From Pseudomonas brassicacearum (GTDB lineage Bacteria; Pseudomonadota; Gammaproteobacteria; Pseudomonadales; Pseudomonadaceae), in contig NZ_CP007410.1 of assembly GCF_000585995.1 (NCBI RefSeq), forward strand, positions 3,623,430 to 3,687,429: DNA of 64,000 nucleotides, in the 5' to 3' direction. Both the position numbers and the translations under genes were made by a program. Position 1 is the stretch's first letter. Every line of letters begins with the position of its first letter. The notes under the pieces were generated by a model. It worked only from the letters and a program-made list of their open reading frames with translations, did no database searches and had not been told where the DNA came from. This document shows positions 1 through 12,900 of the stretch, one piece after another.

Positions 1-968
1 GCACTGCCGTCGCCCAGCACATCCTGTTGGCCGAAGGGTAAGGTCGGCTCCTCGACGTCGCCCAGCATCTCCCGGAAGAACGCCTCGTCAGCCTGCCGCT
101 GGCCAGCCTGGCGGGTCCGCGCGACATAGTTGCGGTAAGGAATCGCGGGCTGCAGTTGTGCGGCCTGCCCCATCAGGTAAGCCTGCATTTCACTCTGCAC
201 AACCATCAGGGCTTCGTGGTCGAGGGCCATGTGGTGGAACAACAGCATGGCGACCCAGCGCTGGTTGGCCGTGTCTTCGGCGACGACCAGCAACAGCAGC
301 GGCGCCTGGCTGATATCCAGGCGATAGTGCCGGGGATCGAACCGCGCCTGCAATTGCGTCATCACGTCGCCCTCGATAAGGTCGGCGCTGATGTCCTTGA
401 CTCCCAGCTGGGCCCCACGCCAGACCACTTGAACCGGCTCTTCCAGCCCTTCGCGGACGATGGCGGTGCGCAGAATGTCGTGACGATCGATCACGCTTTG
501 CAAGGCATCGACAAAATCCGTCAGGCGCTCGCGCCGGGCAATACTGAACTGCGCTTGCAAGACATAAGGGTCGCCCTGGGTGGCCGTCAGGTGGTGATAA
601 AGAATCCCCTCCTGCAACGGCGCCAGCGGGTAGATGTCCTGCACATTGGCCGCCCCGCCCGGCACGGTGGCCACGATGCGGTCGATGGCCGGCTGATCCA
701 GGGTCACCAGCGGTAGCATCGCCGGCGTGATGTGCACGCAACCGGCAGGGATGGCATTGACGGGAATGTCGATTTCACTGCCCTTGCTGGCATCGTATTG
801 CCCGGCCTGGATCAACGCGATCAACGCGGTTTTGTGCTCGCGCAACAAGGCCAATACCGCAGGCTCGCTCAGCGACTGTTTCCGGCCCCGTACCACGAGC
901 TGATCGCCCTTGACTGATAGCTGTACGTCTTTTTCTTTTAGTGTCGCCAACAGTTCGATCACACTCAC
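1..968 (-). CDS. Peptin NRPS, second protein (N-terminal part, runs off the left edge)
   Basis: The frame is open from a GTG at 968 to the window edge. The GTG overlaps the stop of the upstream nine-module NRPS as GTGA, with GGAG a few bases upstream, so the two are translationally coupled. Residues 1 to about 57 have the helix-hairpin-helix pattern of a TubC N-terminal (beta-hairpin) docking domain: a helix around IELLATLKEK, two strands (VQLSVKGDQL, VVRGRK), then a helix ending LREHKTALIALIQ. A condensation domain follows after the linker ITPAMLPLVTLDQ. It carries the HHLTATQGDPY motif of dual epimerisation/condensation domains and HHMALDH as second motif. It therefore epimerises and accepts the peptide handed over by module 9 upstream. 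The adenylation domain lies outside the window, so residue 10 cannot be read. Confidence 0.93.
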   Translation of the reverse strand, partial: MSVIELLATLKEKDVQLSVKGDQLVVRGRKQSLSEPAVLALLREHKTALIALIQAGQYDASKGSEIDIPVNAIPAGCVHITPAMLPLVTLDQPAIDRIVATVPGGAANVQDIYPLAPLQEGILYHHLTATQGDPYVLQAQFSIARRERLTDFVDALQSVIDRHDILRTAIVREGLEEPVQVVWRGAQLGVKDISADLIEGDVMTQLQARFDPRHYRLDISQAPLLLLVVAEDTANQRWVAMLLFHHMALDHEALMVVQSEMQAYLMGQAAQLQPAIPYRNYVARTRQAGQRQADEAFFREMLGDVEEPTLPFGQQDVLGDGS

Positions 969-3900
969 AGGACAATCTCCATTTTTTCTGTCGTTGCCGC
1001 GTATTCCGAGAGCGTGGGCTGCTCGAATAACGTCCGCACATCCGCTTCCATGCCTTCCTGGCGCATCCGCTCCATCAGGCTGACGGCGAGCAAGGAGTGC
1101 CCGCCCAGTTCGAAGAAGTGATCGTGACGGCCGACACGCTCTACGTTGAGCACTTCAGCCCACAGCTGGGCCAGTGTGATTTCGGTTTCGCCGATGGGCG
1201 CTTCATAGCCACGGCTGATGAGTGAATCCAGGCCCGGTACCGGCAGCACCTTGCGGTTGAGCTTGCCGTTGGGCGTCAGCGGCATGGCGTCCAGGTAGAC
1301 GTAGGCCACCGGCACCATGAAGGCTGGCAGTTGTGCTTGCAGGTACGTGCGCAGCGCTTCGATGTTCAGCGCTTCATCTGGCGAGTATTGGGTGAAATAA
1401 GCCACCAGGCGTTTTTCGCCCGGTACGTCTTCACGGGCCAGCACTGCAGCTTCCTTCACCGCCTCGTGCTGGGCGAGCTTGGCTTCGATCTCGCCCAGTT
1501 CGATACGGAAACCGCGGATTTTCACCTGATCATCGTTGCGCCCCAGGTACTGCAGCGTGCCGTCGGGCAACCAGCGCCCGATGTCGCCCGTCTTGTACAA
1601 GCGGGCGTCGGCCTGGCCATAGAACGGGTCCGCCATGAAACGTTCGGCGCTGAGTTGCGGCAGGTTGAGGTAACCGCGCGCCACACCGACACCGCCGATG
1701 TGGATCTCGCCGGGCACCCCCACCGGCAGCAACTGACCATGGCCGTCCAGCACGTGCAATTGCATGTTGCGGATCGGCTTGCCAATCGGAATCGACTGGT
1801 CCCGGTAGGTTTCCAGGTCGGTATCAGCGGTGTGCCAGGCGACCACGTCACTGCACTCGGTCGGGCCGTAGCTGTTGATCACTGTCGGCCGTGGCTGTGG
1901 CAGTTTCTCCAGCATGCCGACCTGGATCGGCTCACCGCCCAGGACCACCCGTTGCAGGCAAGCCAGTGCCTGCTGATCGTCGGCGTCCACCAGCGCATGG
2001 AAAGCGCTCGGCGACATGTTGAGGTGGGTAATCCCGGCGTCGGCGATCTGGGCGACGATGGCACGGGGGTTGAAGGGTTCTTCGGCCAAGTGCAGCGCAG
2101 CACCGACCATCAGCGGCGCCAGGATGTTCTTCTGGGTCAGGTCGAAGTTATAGGAAGACGCCAGGAGCACCGCATCGCCGGCATGGAACGCCAGGTCATC
2201 GAGGTACCAGTCCAGCAGGTTGCCCAGGCCACGCCGCTCGACCATCACGCCTTTAGGCAGCCCGGTGGAGCCGGAGGTGTAGATCACATAGGCGAGATGG
2301 GCCGGTGTCAGGTCCGTCACATGCGGGTTGTGATCCGGCTCGTCTTGCCACGGGCCGGCATCCAGGTCGATCAGCGGCACCTGAGCGTGCGACAGGAGCG
2401 CCCGGGTGCCTGCCTGCGTCAGCACCGCAACCGGCGCGCTGTCTTGCAACATGAACGCAATGCGCTCAGCCGGGTAGGCCGGATCCAGCGGCACATAACC
2501 GCCACCCGCCTTGAGCACCGCCAGCAGCCCGACCACCATGTCAACGCTGCGCTCGACGCAGATCGCCACGCGCGAATCCGGCGCCACTCCCTGCTTGCGC
2601 AGGTAATGGGCCAGGCGGTTGGCCCGTTCATTGAGCTGGCGATAGCTCAACCGTTGCTCACCTCCCAGCACCGCCAAGTCGTCCGGCGTGCGCTGTACCT
2701 GCGCCTCGAACAACGCCTCAATAGCCTGTTGTTCCTGTGGACCGTCGGCTTCGTGGGTATTGAATTCGGCCAGCAGTTTGAGGCGCTCGCCGGGTGGCAG
2801 GATCGACAACTGATGCAGCGGCGCTTGGGGGGCCTGTTCGAGCATCTCGATCAGATTCTCCAGCGTCTGCTGTACATAGCCGCAAATCCGCTGCGCACCA
2901 ATGCGCGCCGGGGTCATGACGCTGAAGCTGAACGCCTCGCCCTGGTCGTCCACCGCCAACGTCAGCGGGTAGTTGGTCCGTTCTTCGCCACTGAGCACTT
3001 GCATACCGTCCCAGGCCGACAGCGCCTCGGCGGAGGTGATCGCGCCGGTGTGACGATAGTTGAGCAAGGCACTGAACAACGGCGTCGGCGCCTCCACGCC
3101 GCTGCAGCGTTGCGCCAGCACCAGCGAGGCATGCTCGTGGCCCAGTAACGCGGTCAGCCGCGCATGGGTCGCCTTCACGCCAGCACGGACAGCGGTTTGC
3201 CCCAGGCTCACCCGCAACGGCAGCGTATTGATGAACATGCCCAGTGCGCGGTCGGCGCCCTCACCGCCCTGCATCCGCCCGACCAGCACGGTGCCGAACA
3301 CCACGTCATCCTTGCCCGACACCTTGCCCAGCACTTGTGCCCAGACCAGGTGATACAAGCTCGCCGCGCTCACACCGAGCTGGCGCGCCTGGGTCCGCAA
3401 CCGGCGACTCAGGTCGGCCGCGACCTCCTGGCGAACTTCCTCGATGCCGCTGCCATCGCCTTGCACATCCTGCAAGCCGAAGGGCAATGTCGGCTCGTCG
3501 ACGTCGCCGAGCATGTCGCGGAAAAACTTTTCGTGGGCCTCGCGGCTCACACCCAAACGGGCCTGGGCCACGTAGTTGCGGTACGGCACCGAGGCCGGCA
3601 AGCGTTGCGCCTGGCCGAGCAGGTGCGCCTCGATCTCGGCGGACAGCACTGCCAGCGACGTGGCGTCGTCCACCAGGTGATGGAACAGCAGGATGCCCAC
3701 CCAGCGTTGGTTCGCCGGGTCTTGTGCATACGCGACCCGCATCAGCGGCGCCTGGCGGATGTCCAGCCGATAGTGCCGAGGGTCGAAACGCTGATGCAGC
3801 TGCGTGGCCACATCGCCCGCCGCCAGGTCCAGCTCGACCGGCTCGACCGGCAGGCGCGCCTCACGCCAGACCACCTGCATGGGCTCGGCCAAGCCTTCCC

Positions 3901-6900
3901 AGAGCACACCGGTGCGCAGAATGTCGTGCCGGGCGACGACGGCTTGCAGCGCCTGGGTGAAATGGTCCAGGCGCGTGAAGCTGTCGAACGCGAACATTAC
4001 GTATTGAAGATAGGGATCGCCCTGGGTGGCCGCCAGGTGGTGGTACAAAATCCCCTCCTGCAACGGCGCCAAGGCGTAGATGTCCTGCACATTGCCTATG
4101 CCACCCGGGACCATCGCCACCACGCGGTCGATCTCGTCCTGGCTCAAGGTCGCCAGCGGCAACAGGTCCGGCGTGATCCGTTGGCAATCCAACGCAATAC
4201 GATTGACCGGCACCACGACTTCCGTTTGCCCGCCGACCGCGGCGGCCAGGGCCGCCAGTGTCGGTTGGCCGAACAGCACCCGAACATCGGCACTCAACCC
4301 CGCGTGGCGCATGCGTTCGATCAGCTTAACGGCCAACAGCGAGTGCCCGCCCAACTCGAAGAAGTTGTCGTGACGGCCGATTCGCTCAAGGTCCAGCAGG
4401 TCTTGCCAGATCGCGGCGATGACGGTCTCGGCGTCGCCTTGCGGCGGTTCGTATTCGCGGGCCGCCACCGACGACTGATCCGGCGCCGGCAATGCCTTGC
4501 GGTCGAGCTTGCCGTTAGTAGTCAACGGGAATGCGGCGAGGACCACGAACGCGCTCGGCACCATGTACTCCGCCAACGACGCGAGCAACTGGGTCCGCAG
4601 GTCGGCGGCCGAGAGAGCGGCGCCTTCTGCGGCGATGACATAGGCCACCAGGCGCTTATCGCCCGGCTCGTCTTCACGGGCAATGACCACCGCCTCGCTG
4701 ACGCCCTCGCACGTCGCCAACGTCGCTTCGATCTCGCCCAGCTCGATACGGAAGCCACGGATCTTCACCTGGTCGTCGTTGCGGCCCAGGTATTCGATGC
4801 TGCCGTCGGCCATTCGGCGTCCGAGGTCGCCGGTCCTGTACAGACGCGCGCCCTCACACCCGCTCAAGGTGTCGACGATAAAGCGTTCCCGGTTAAGCTC
4901 GGGACGATTCAGGTAACCCCGCGCCACACCCGCGCCGCCCACGTACATTTCCCCGACCACACCCACTGGCACCGGCTCGCGCCGGGCATCTAGCACATGC
5001 AGTTGCAGATCAGGAATGCGCTTGCCGATGGGGCTGACGCCGACCCGCTGCGCGTCGGCCGCTTCAAGCGCATGGTAAGTCACATGCACCGTCGTTTCGG
5101 TGATGCCGTACATGTTGACCAGTTGCGTCCGGGCATTGGTCTCGCGGGCATACCACGGCTTGAGGATCCCGGTTTCCAGCGCTTCCCCACCAAAAATAAC
5201 CTGGCGCAGGTTGTGGTTGCGGTCGCTCTCGCCCTGGGCCGCAATCAACTGGCGGAACGCACTGGGCGTCTGGTTCAGCACCGTGACACCGGCTTCGCAC
5301 AACAGTGCGTAGCAGTCTTGTGGAGAACGACTGACCAGTTGCGGCACCACCAACAAGCGGCCGCCATGGGTCAATGCGCCCCAGATTTCCCAGACCGAGA
5401 AATCGAAGGCAAACGAGTGGAACAAAGCCCACACGTCTTGCGGGCCAAAATCAAACCAGGGTTGCGTGGCCGAGAACAGGCGCGCGACGTTACGGTGCTC
5501 GACCATCACGCCCTTGGGCAAGCCAGTGGAACCCGAGGTATAGATGACATAGGCCAGTTGCGACGACGTCTGCCCTGGCACTTGAGGATTGGCCTCGGAC
5601 TGGCTGTGCAACGCAGCGCCATCGAGGTCGATCACCCGCCCGGACTCTTCAGCCAGCCGCTCACGGGTGGCGCCGTGCACCACGATTGCCACGGGCGTGC
5701 TGTCTTCGAGCATGTAGGCGATGCGCTCCGCCGGATAGGCGGGATCCAGCGGCACATAACCGGCACCGGACTTCAGGATGCCCAGCAGGCCCACAATCAT
5801 GTCCAGGCCACGCTCGACACAGATCGCGACCCGATCATCCGGACGGATGCCCAGCGACAGCAGGCGATGGGCGAGCTGGTTGGCCCGGGCGTTGAGTTCG
5901 CCGTAAGTCAGCGTGCGATCCTCGAATACCACCGCCACCGCGTCGGGCCGAGTCGCCGCCTGTGCCTCGAACTGCTGATGGATCAAGGCATCATGGGCAT
6001 ACACGGCGTCTGCGGTGTTCCAGGTTTCGAGCAACTGGCGACGCTCCGCCGGCGGCAACACCGCCAGGCTGTGCATCGGCGTTTGCGGCGCGTGTTCCAG
6101 GCTATCCACCAGACTGTGCAGGGCAACCTGCATATAGTCGCAGATGCGTTGCCCACCGATCCGGGATTCGACCTGCACCGTCAGGCTGAAGCCTTCTCCC
6201 AGGTCATCGACGTTCAGTGTCAGCGGATAGTTGGTGCGCTCTTCACTGGACAACATGTACATGCCGTTCCAGGCCGACAACACCTCATCGGTCACCTGGA
6301 TCGAACTGTGCCGGAAGTTCAACAGCGCACTGAACAGCGGCGCTGGCGAGGCCACGTCACTGCAACGCTGGGCCAGCGCCAGGGACGCATGCTCATGCCC
6401 CAACAACCCGGTCAGCCGCCCATGGGTCATCTTCACGGCATCACGCACACTTTGTCCGTCCACGGGCACGCAGATCGGCAAGGTGTTGATGAACATGCCC
6501 AGCGCCCGGTCAGCCCCGTCGCCGCCCTGCATCCGGCCCAGCAAGACCGTACCGAAGACCACTTTCTCCTGGCCCGAGGCCAAGGCCAGGACCTGGGCCC
6601 AGGCCAGATGGACCAGGCTCGCGGCACTCACGCCGAGCTGCCGGGCTTGAGAACGCAGGCGCAGGCTCAGGGCCTCATCGACCAACGCCTTCACTTCCTC
6701 GATACCGCGCCCGTCGCCCTGTACCTGGGCCAAGCCGAAGGGCAGCGTCGGTTCATCGATCCCGCCGAGCATCTCGCGGAAAAACGCTTCATGTTCCTGT
6801 TCGCTCGCACCCAAGCGGGCCTGGGCCACGTAATTGCGGTAAGGCACCGCTTCGGTCAGTTGTTCGTCCTGCCCCAGCAGGTACAGCTGCATCTCATGCT

Positions 6901-9900
6901 GCATCACGTCCAGGGCGGTATGGTCCAGCGCCATGTGATGGAACAGCAGGATCGCCACCCAGCGATCCTGGGCTTCGTCCCGTGCGTAAGCCAGGTGCAA
7001 CAACGGTGCCTGGCCCAAATCGAGGCGATAGTGTCGCGCGTCGAACCGCTGGCCGAGGTACGTGGCGATATCGCCCGCCGTGGCATCCGGTTCAATGCAT
7101 TGCGGAACCAGCACGACCTGGCGCCAGACCACCTGCACCGGCTCGTCCAGGCCTTCCCAGACCACGCTGGTGCGCAGGATGTCGTGGCGATCGATCACCA
7201 CCTGCAGCGCGCCAACGAACGCATCGAGGCGTTCACGGTTGTCGAAGGCGAACTGCGTCTGCAACACATAGGGGTCGCCCTGCTCGGCGGCCAAGTGGTG
7301 ATAGAGGATGCCTTCCTGCAACGGTGCCAGCGGGTAGATGTCCTGGACGTTGCGAGCGCCACCCGGCACGGTCGCGACCAGTTGGTCGATGGCTGCCTGG
7401 GTCAGGCTGATCAGCGGCAGCATGTCCGGGCTGATGTGTTCGCAATCGGCCGGGATGCAGTTCGCCGGAACACGGATTTCCTTGCCGCTACCGATGGCCG
7501 CCGCCAACGCGGCCAGGGTCGGTTGGCTGAACAGCACGCGCACGTCAGCACTCAAGCCCACCTGGCGCATGCGTTCGATCAAGGTAACCGCTACGAGTGA
7601 GTGGCCACCCAGTTCAAAGAAGTGATCGTGACGGCCAACCTGTTCGACCTTGAGCACTTCGGCCCACAGCCGAGCCAATGTCTGTTCGACCTCCCCCAGT
7701 GGCGCTTCGTATTCACGACTGGCATAGGCTTCGGCATCCGGCGCAGGCAGCGCGCGACGGTCCAGCTTGCCGTTGGCGGTTAGGGGAAAGGACGGCAACA
7801 CCACGAAGGCGCTGGGCAGCATGTAGTCGGCCAGCGATGCGGCCAGCTCGGCGCGCAGATCCTGCACCGACAAGGTGAAATCCGATTCAGGGATCACATA
7901 GGCCACCAGACGTTTCGGACCCGCGTCGTCCTGTCGCGCCAGCACCACCGCGTCTTTCACGCCCGCGCACTGACCCAGCCGGGCTTCGATTTCCCCCAGC
8001 TCGATACGGAAACCGCGGATCTTCACCTGGTCGTCGTTACGCCCCAGGTAGTCGACCGTGCCGTCCGCGCGCCAGCGCGCCAGGTCGCCGGTGCGGTAGA
8101 GCAAGGCCTCCGGATCGGCACTGAACGGGTCGACGATAAATTTCTCGGCGGTCAGCTCGGGACGGTTCAGATACCCCTTCGCCACACCATCGCCACCGAT
8201 GTACAGCTCGCCCGCCACGCCGATGGGCACTGGCTGCTGATTGACGTCCAAGACATAGACGCGGGTGTTGCCGATGGGCCGGCCAATCGGGATTCCTCCC
8301 TCGCCCACGCTGTGGATTTCGTGAGTGGTGGTGAAGGTGGTGGCTTCGGTTGGGCCGTAACCGTTGAGCAGATGAGCCGGTGCGCCGTCCTTGAGGACAC
8401 GCCCGATCACCGCTGGGTCGAGCACATCGCCACCGACGATCAGGTAGCGCAACTGAGCGAACACCGTCATCAGACCAGCCGCGTACTGATGGAACAGGCC
8501 GGCGGTCATCCACAACACGCTGACCGATTGCTCGCGCAACAGTGCAGCAAAGCGCTCCTGGGACAGCAGCACGTCCTGCTCGACCACCACAACGCAGCCG
8601 CCGTTGAGCAACGGTGCCCAGACGTCGAGGGTGCTGGCGTCGAAGGCTGGATTGGAGGCAAAGGCCACCCGATCCCCGGCGTTAAAGTCCGCATAACCGT
8701 TGTTGATCACCAGGCGATTGATCGCCCGGTGTGGCACCAGCACGCCTTTGGGTGTACCGGTGGAACCGGAGGTGTACATCACGTAGGCGACCGATTCGGC
8801 GCTTTGCATCAGGTCAAGGTCGTCGCCAGCTTCGTCCAGCGCGACGGTATCCAGGTCCACCCGCAGCGTGTTGTCAGGCACCGTAGCCGTGCTCAGCGCC
8901 AACAGGATTTGCGCCCCGCTGTCCTGCACCATGAACTGTTGGCGTTCCAGAGGCGCGCTGATATCCACCGGCACATAGACGGCGGCGCACTTGAGGATCG
9001 CCAACTGGCTGGCCAGCAACTCAATCGAACGCTGCAGCCCAATCGCCACCCGATCGCCCGGTTGAATCCCCAGGCCGATCAGATGACGGGCCAGGCGATT
9101 GGCCCGGCTATTCAACTCGGCGTAAGTCAGGCGCTGTTCGTTGTACACGACGGCCATGGCATCCGGACGCGCCTTGGCCTGGGCCTCGAACAAACCATGG
9201 ACGGTCCTGTCCTGCGGATAGCGACGCGTGGTGGCGTTGAAATCCACCAGCAACTGGCGCCGCTCGGCAGACGGCAGGATCGATACGCTGTTCAACGGCG
9301 TTTGCGGCGCCTGTTCCAGCGCTTGCACCAGATGTTCCAGGGCAATGTTCATGTAGACACACATCCGCTGCGCACCGATCTGCGGCACGGCCAGCGCCGT
9401 CAGGCTGAAACCTTCGCCCAGGTCATCCACCGACAGGGTCAGCGGGTAATTGGTACGCTCTTCGTTGCTCAGCAGCCCGATGCCTTCCCAAGCCGCCAGG
9501 GCCTCACTCGAGACCGCGGCCACTGAGCCTGCGCTGTGGCGGTAATTGAGCAAGGCGCTGAACAGCGGCATCGGTGCGGCCACGCCGCTGCAACGCTGGG
9601 CCAAGGCCAGCGAGGCATGTTCGTGCCCCAACAGCCCGGTCAGGCGAACGTGAGTGGCTTTCACACCGTCACGCACACCTTGGGTACCGACATCCACCCG
9701 CAATGGCAACGTATTGATGAACATGCCCAACGCACGATCGGCACCGTCGCCGCCCTGCATCCGCCCCATCAACACGGTGCCGAATACCACGTCCTGCTTG
9801 CCGGCCACGTGTCCCAGCACCTGTGCCCAGGCCAGGTGCACCAGGCTGGCAGCACTCACCCCCAACTGACGCGCCTGGGTTCGTAGCCGCAGGCTCAACG

Positions 9901-12900
9901 TCGCCTCGACAACCTGTCTGGCTTGCTCGATAGCCTGCCCGTCAGCGCGCACATCCTGCCGGCCAAATGGCAGAGTCGGTTCATCCACATCACCGAGCAT
10001 TTCACGAAAGAACCCTTCGTGCTCTTGTTGGCTCACGCCCAGACGGGCCTGTGCCACGTAGTTGCGATACGGCATCGCCACGGCCAATTGATCGGCCTGG
10101 CCCAGCAGGTGCGCCTGCATCTCCTGCTGCACCACTTCCAGCGCCGTGTGATCGAGGGCCATATGGTGGAACAACAACACCGCTACCCAGCGCTGGTTGG
10201 GCGCATCCTCGGCGAAAACCAGACGCATCAGCGGCGCCTGGGTAATATCGAGGCGGTAGTGTTGCGGGTCGAAGCGGTGCTGCAATTGTGCCGCGATATC
10301 GCCTGCGCTGCTGTCAAGGGCGATCTCTTCGAGATGCAGCTGCGCCTCGTGCCACACCACTTGGATCGGCGCGTCGAATCCTTGCCACACCACACTGGTG
10401 CGCAGGATGTCATGGCGATCGATGACGTGTTGCAGCGCACCTATAAACGCCATCAGCCGGCCACGGTTCTGCAGCTCGAACACCGTCTTCAATACATAAG
10501 GATCACCCTGCTCGGCGGCCAAGTGGTGATAGAGAATGCCATCCTGCAACGGCGCCAGCGGGTAGATGTCCTGGACGTTGCGAGCGCCACCCGGCACTGT
10601 CGCCACGACTCGGTCAATCGCTTCCTGGTCAAGATTGATCAGCGTGAGCATGGCCGGTGTGATCCGCTCAGCACCCGGCGCAATCAGGTTCGCAGGGACA
10701 CTGACTTCCCTGCCACTGCCGATGGCCGCCGCCAGCGCGGCCAGGGTTGGCTGGCTGAACAGCACACGCACGTCGGCACTCAAGCCCGCCTGGCGCATGC
10801 GTTCGATCAAGGTGACGGCCAGCAGCGAATGGCCGCCCAGCTCGAAGAAGTTGTCGTGGCGACCGACCTGTTCGACCTTCAGCAGTTCTGCCCAAAGCCG
10901 GGCCAGGGTCTGTTCGATCTCGCCTTGCGGGGCTTCATATTCGCGGCTGACATAGGCGTCGATATCCGGCGCCGGCAACCCACGGCGATCCAGCTTGCCA
11001 TTCGCTGTCAACGGCAGGACATCGAGGTGAACATAGGCCACCGGAATCATGTAGTCCGGCAGTTGCGCGTGCAGGTGGGCCCGCAGCGCCTCGATCTCCG
11101 CCGCGACATCCGGGTCGCGCAGGGTGAAATAGGCCACCAGGCGTTTCTCCCCCGGGGCATCTTCGCGCACCAGGATGACCGCGTCCTTGACGTTGTCATG
11201 CTCGGCGAGCCGGGCTTCGATTTCCCCCAGTTCGATACGGAAACCGCGGATCTTCACCTGGTCGTCGTTACGACCCAGGTAATCGACCGTGCCATCCGCG
11301 CGCCAGCGTGCCAGGTCGCCGGTGCGGTAGAGCAAGGCCTCCGGATCGGCACTGAACGGGTCGGCAATAAATTTCTCGGCGGTCAGCTCGGGACGGTTCA
11401 GATACCCCTTCGCCACGCCGTCGCCACCGATGTACAGCTCGCCCGCCACGCCAATGGGCACTGGTTGCTGATTGACGTCCAAGACATAGACGCGGGTGTT
11501 GCCGATGGGCCGGCCAATCGGGATTCCGCCCTCGCCCACGCTGGTGATTTCATGGGTGGTGGTGAAGGTGGTGGCTTCGGTTGGACCGTAACCGTTGAGC
11601 AGATGGGCCGGTGCGCCTTCTTTCAGGACGCGGCCGATCACCGCCGGGTCGAGCACATCGCCACCGACGATCAGGTAGCGCAACTGAGTGAAGGCCGTCA
11701 TCAGACCAGCCGCGTACTGATGGAACAGGCCGGCGGTCATCCACAACACGCTGACCGATTGCTCGCGCAACAGTGCAGCAAAGCGCTCCTGGGACAGCAG
11801 CACGTCCTGCTCGACCACCACCACACAACCGCCGTTGAGCAAGGGTGCCCAGACGTCGAGGGTGCTGGCATCGAACGCCGGGTTGGAGGCAAAGGCCACC
11901 CGATCCCCGGCGTTAAAGTCCGCATAACCGTTGTTGATCACCAGGCGATTGATCGCCCGGTGTGGCACCAGCACGCCTTTGGGTGTACCGGTGGAACCGG
12001 AGGTGTACATCACGTAGGCGATCGATTCGGCGCTTTGCAGCAGGTCAAGGTCGTCGGCAGCTTCGTCCGGCATCACGGTATCCAGGTCCACACGCAGCAT
12101 GTCATCAGGCACCGTCGCCGTGCTCAGGGCCAACAGAATCCGGGCACCGCTGTCCTGCACCATGAACTGCTGGCGCTCCAGAGGCGCGCTGACATCCAAC
12201 GGCACATAGACGGCGGCGCACTTGAGGATCGCCAACTGGCTGACCAGCAACTCGATCGAACGCTCCAACCCGATCGCCACCCTATCACCCGGTTGAATCC
12301 CCAGGCCGAGCAGATGACGGGCCAGGCGATTGGCCCGGCTATTCAACTCGGCGTAAGTCAGGCGCTGTTCGTTGTACACGACGGCCATCGCATCCGGACG
12401 CGCCTTGACCTGCGCCTCGAACAAGCCATGGACGGTCCTGTCCTGCGGATAGCGTCGAGTCGTCGCGTTGAAGCCCGTCAGCAGTTGTTGGCGCTCGGTG
12501 TGCGGCAGGACATCCAAAGCCTGCAAGCGCGAGGCCGGGCTGGACTCCAATGCGCTGGCCAGGCTTTGCAGCGCGGTTTCCATGTAGGCGCAGACCCGCT
12601 GCGCGCCGACCCCGGTCATGGCCAGGACGGTCAAGGCGAAGTCTTCACCCAAGTCGTCCACACACATCGTCAAGGGGTAGTTGGTGCGCGCTTCGCCACC
12701 CACCGTCTCAATGCCGTGCCAGGCCGACAGTGTTTGCGCTGCATCGGCCTGTTCACTGGAATTACGGTAGTTCAACAAGGCGCTGAACAGCGGCAGTGGC
12801 GCGACCACGCCGCTGCAGCGTTGGGCCAATGCCAGCGAGGCGTGCTCATGCCCCAACAGTGCAGTCAGGCGGCCATGAACCGCCTTGACGCCGGCCTTGA

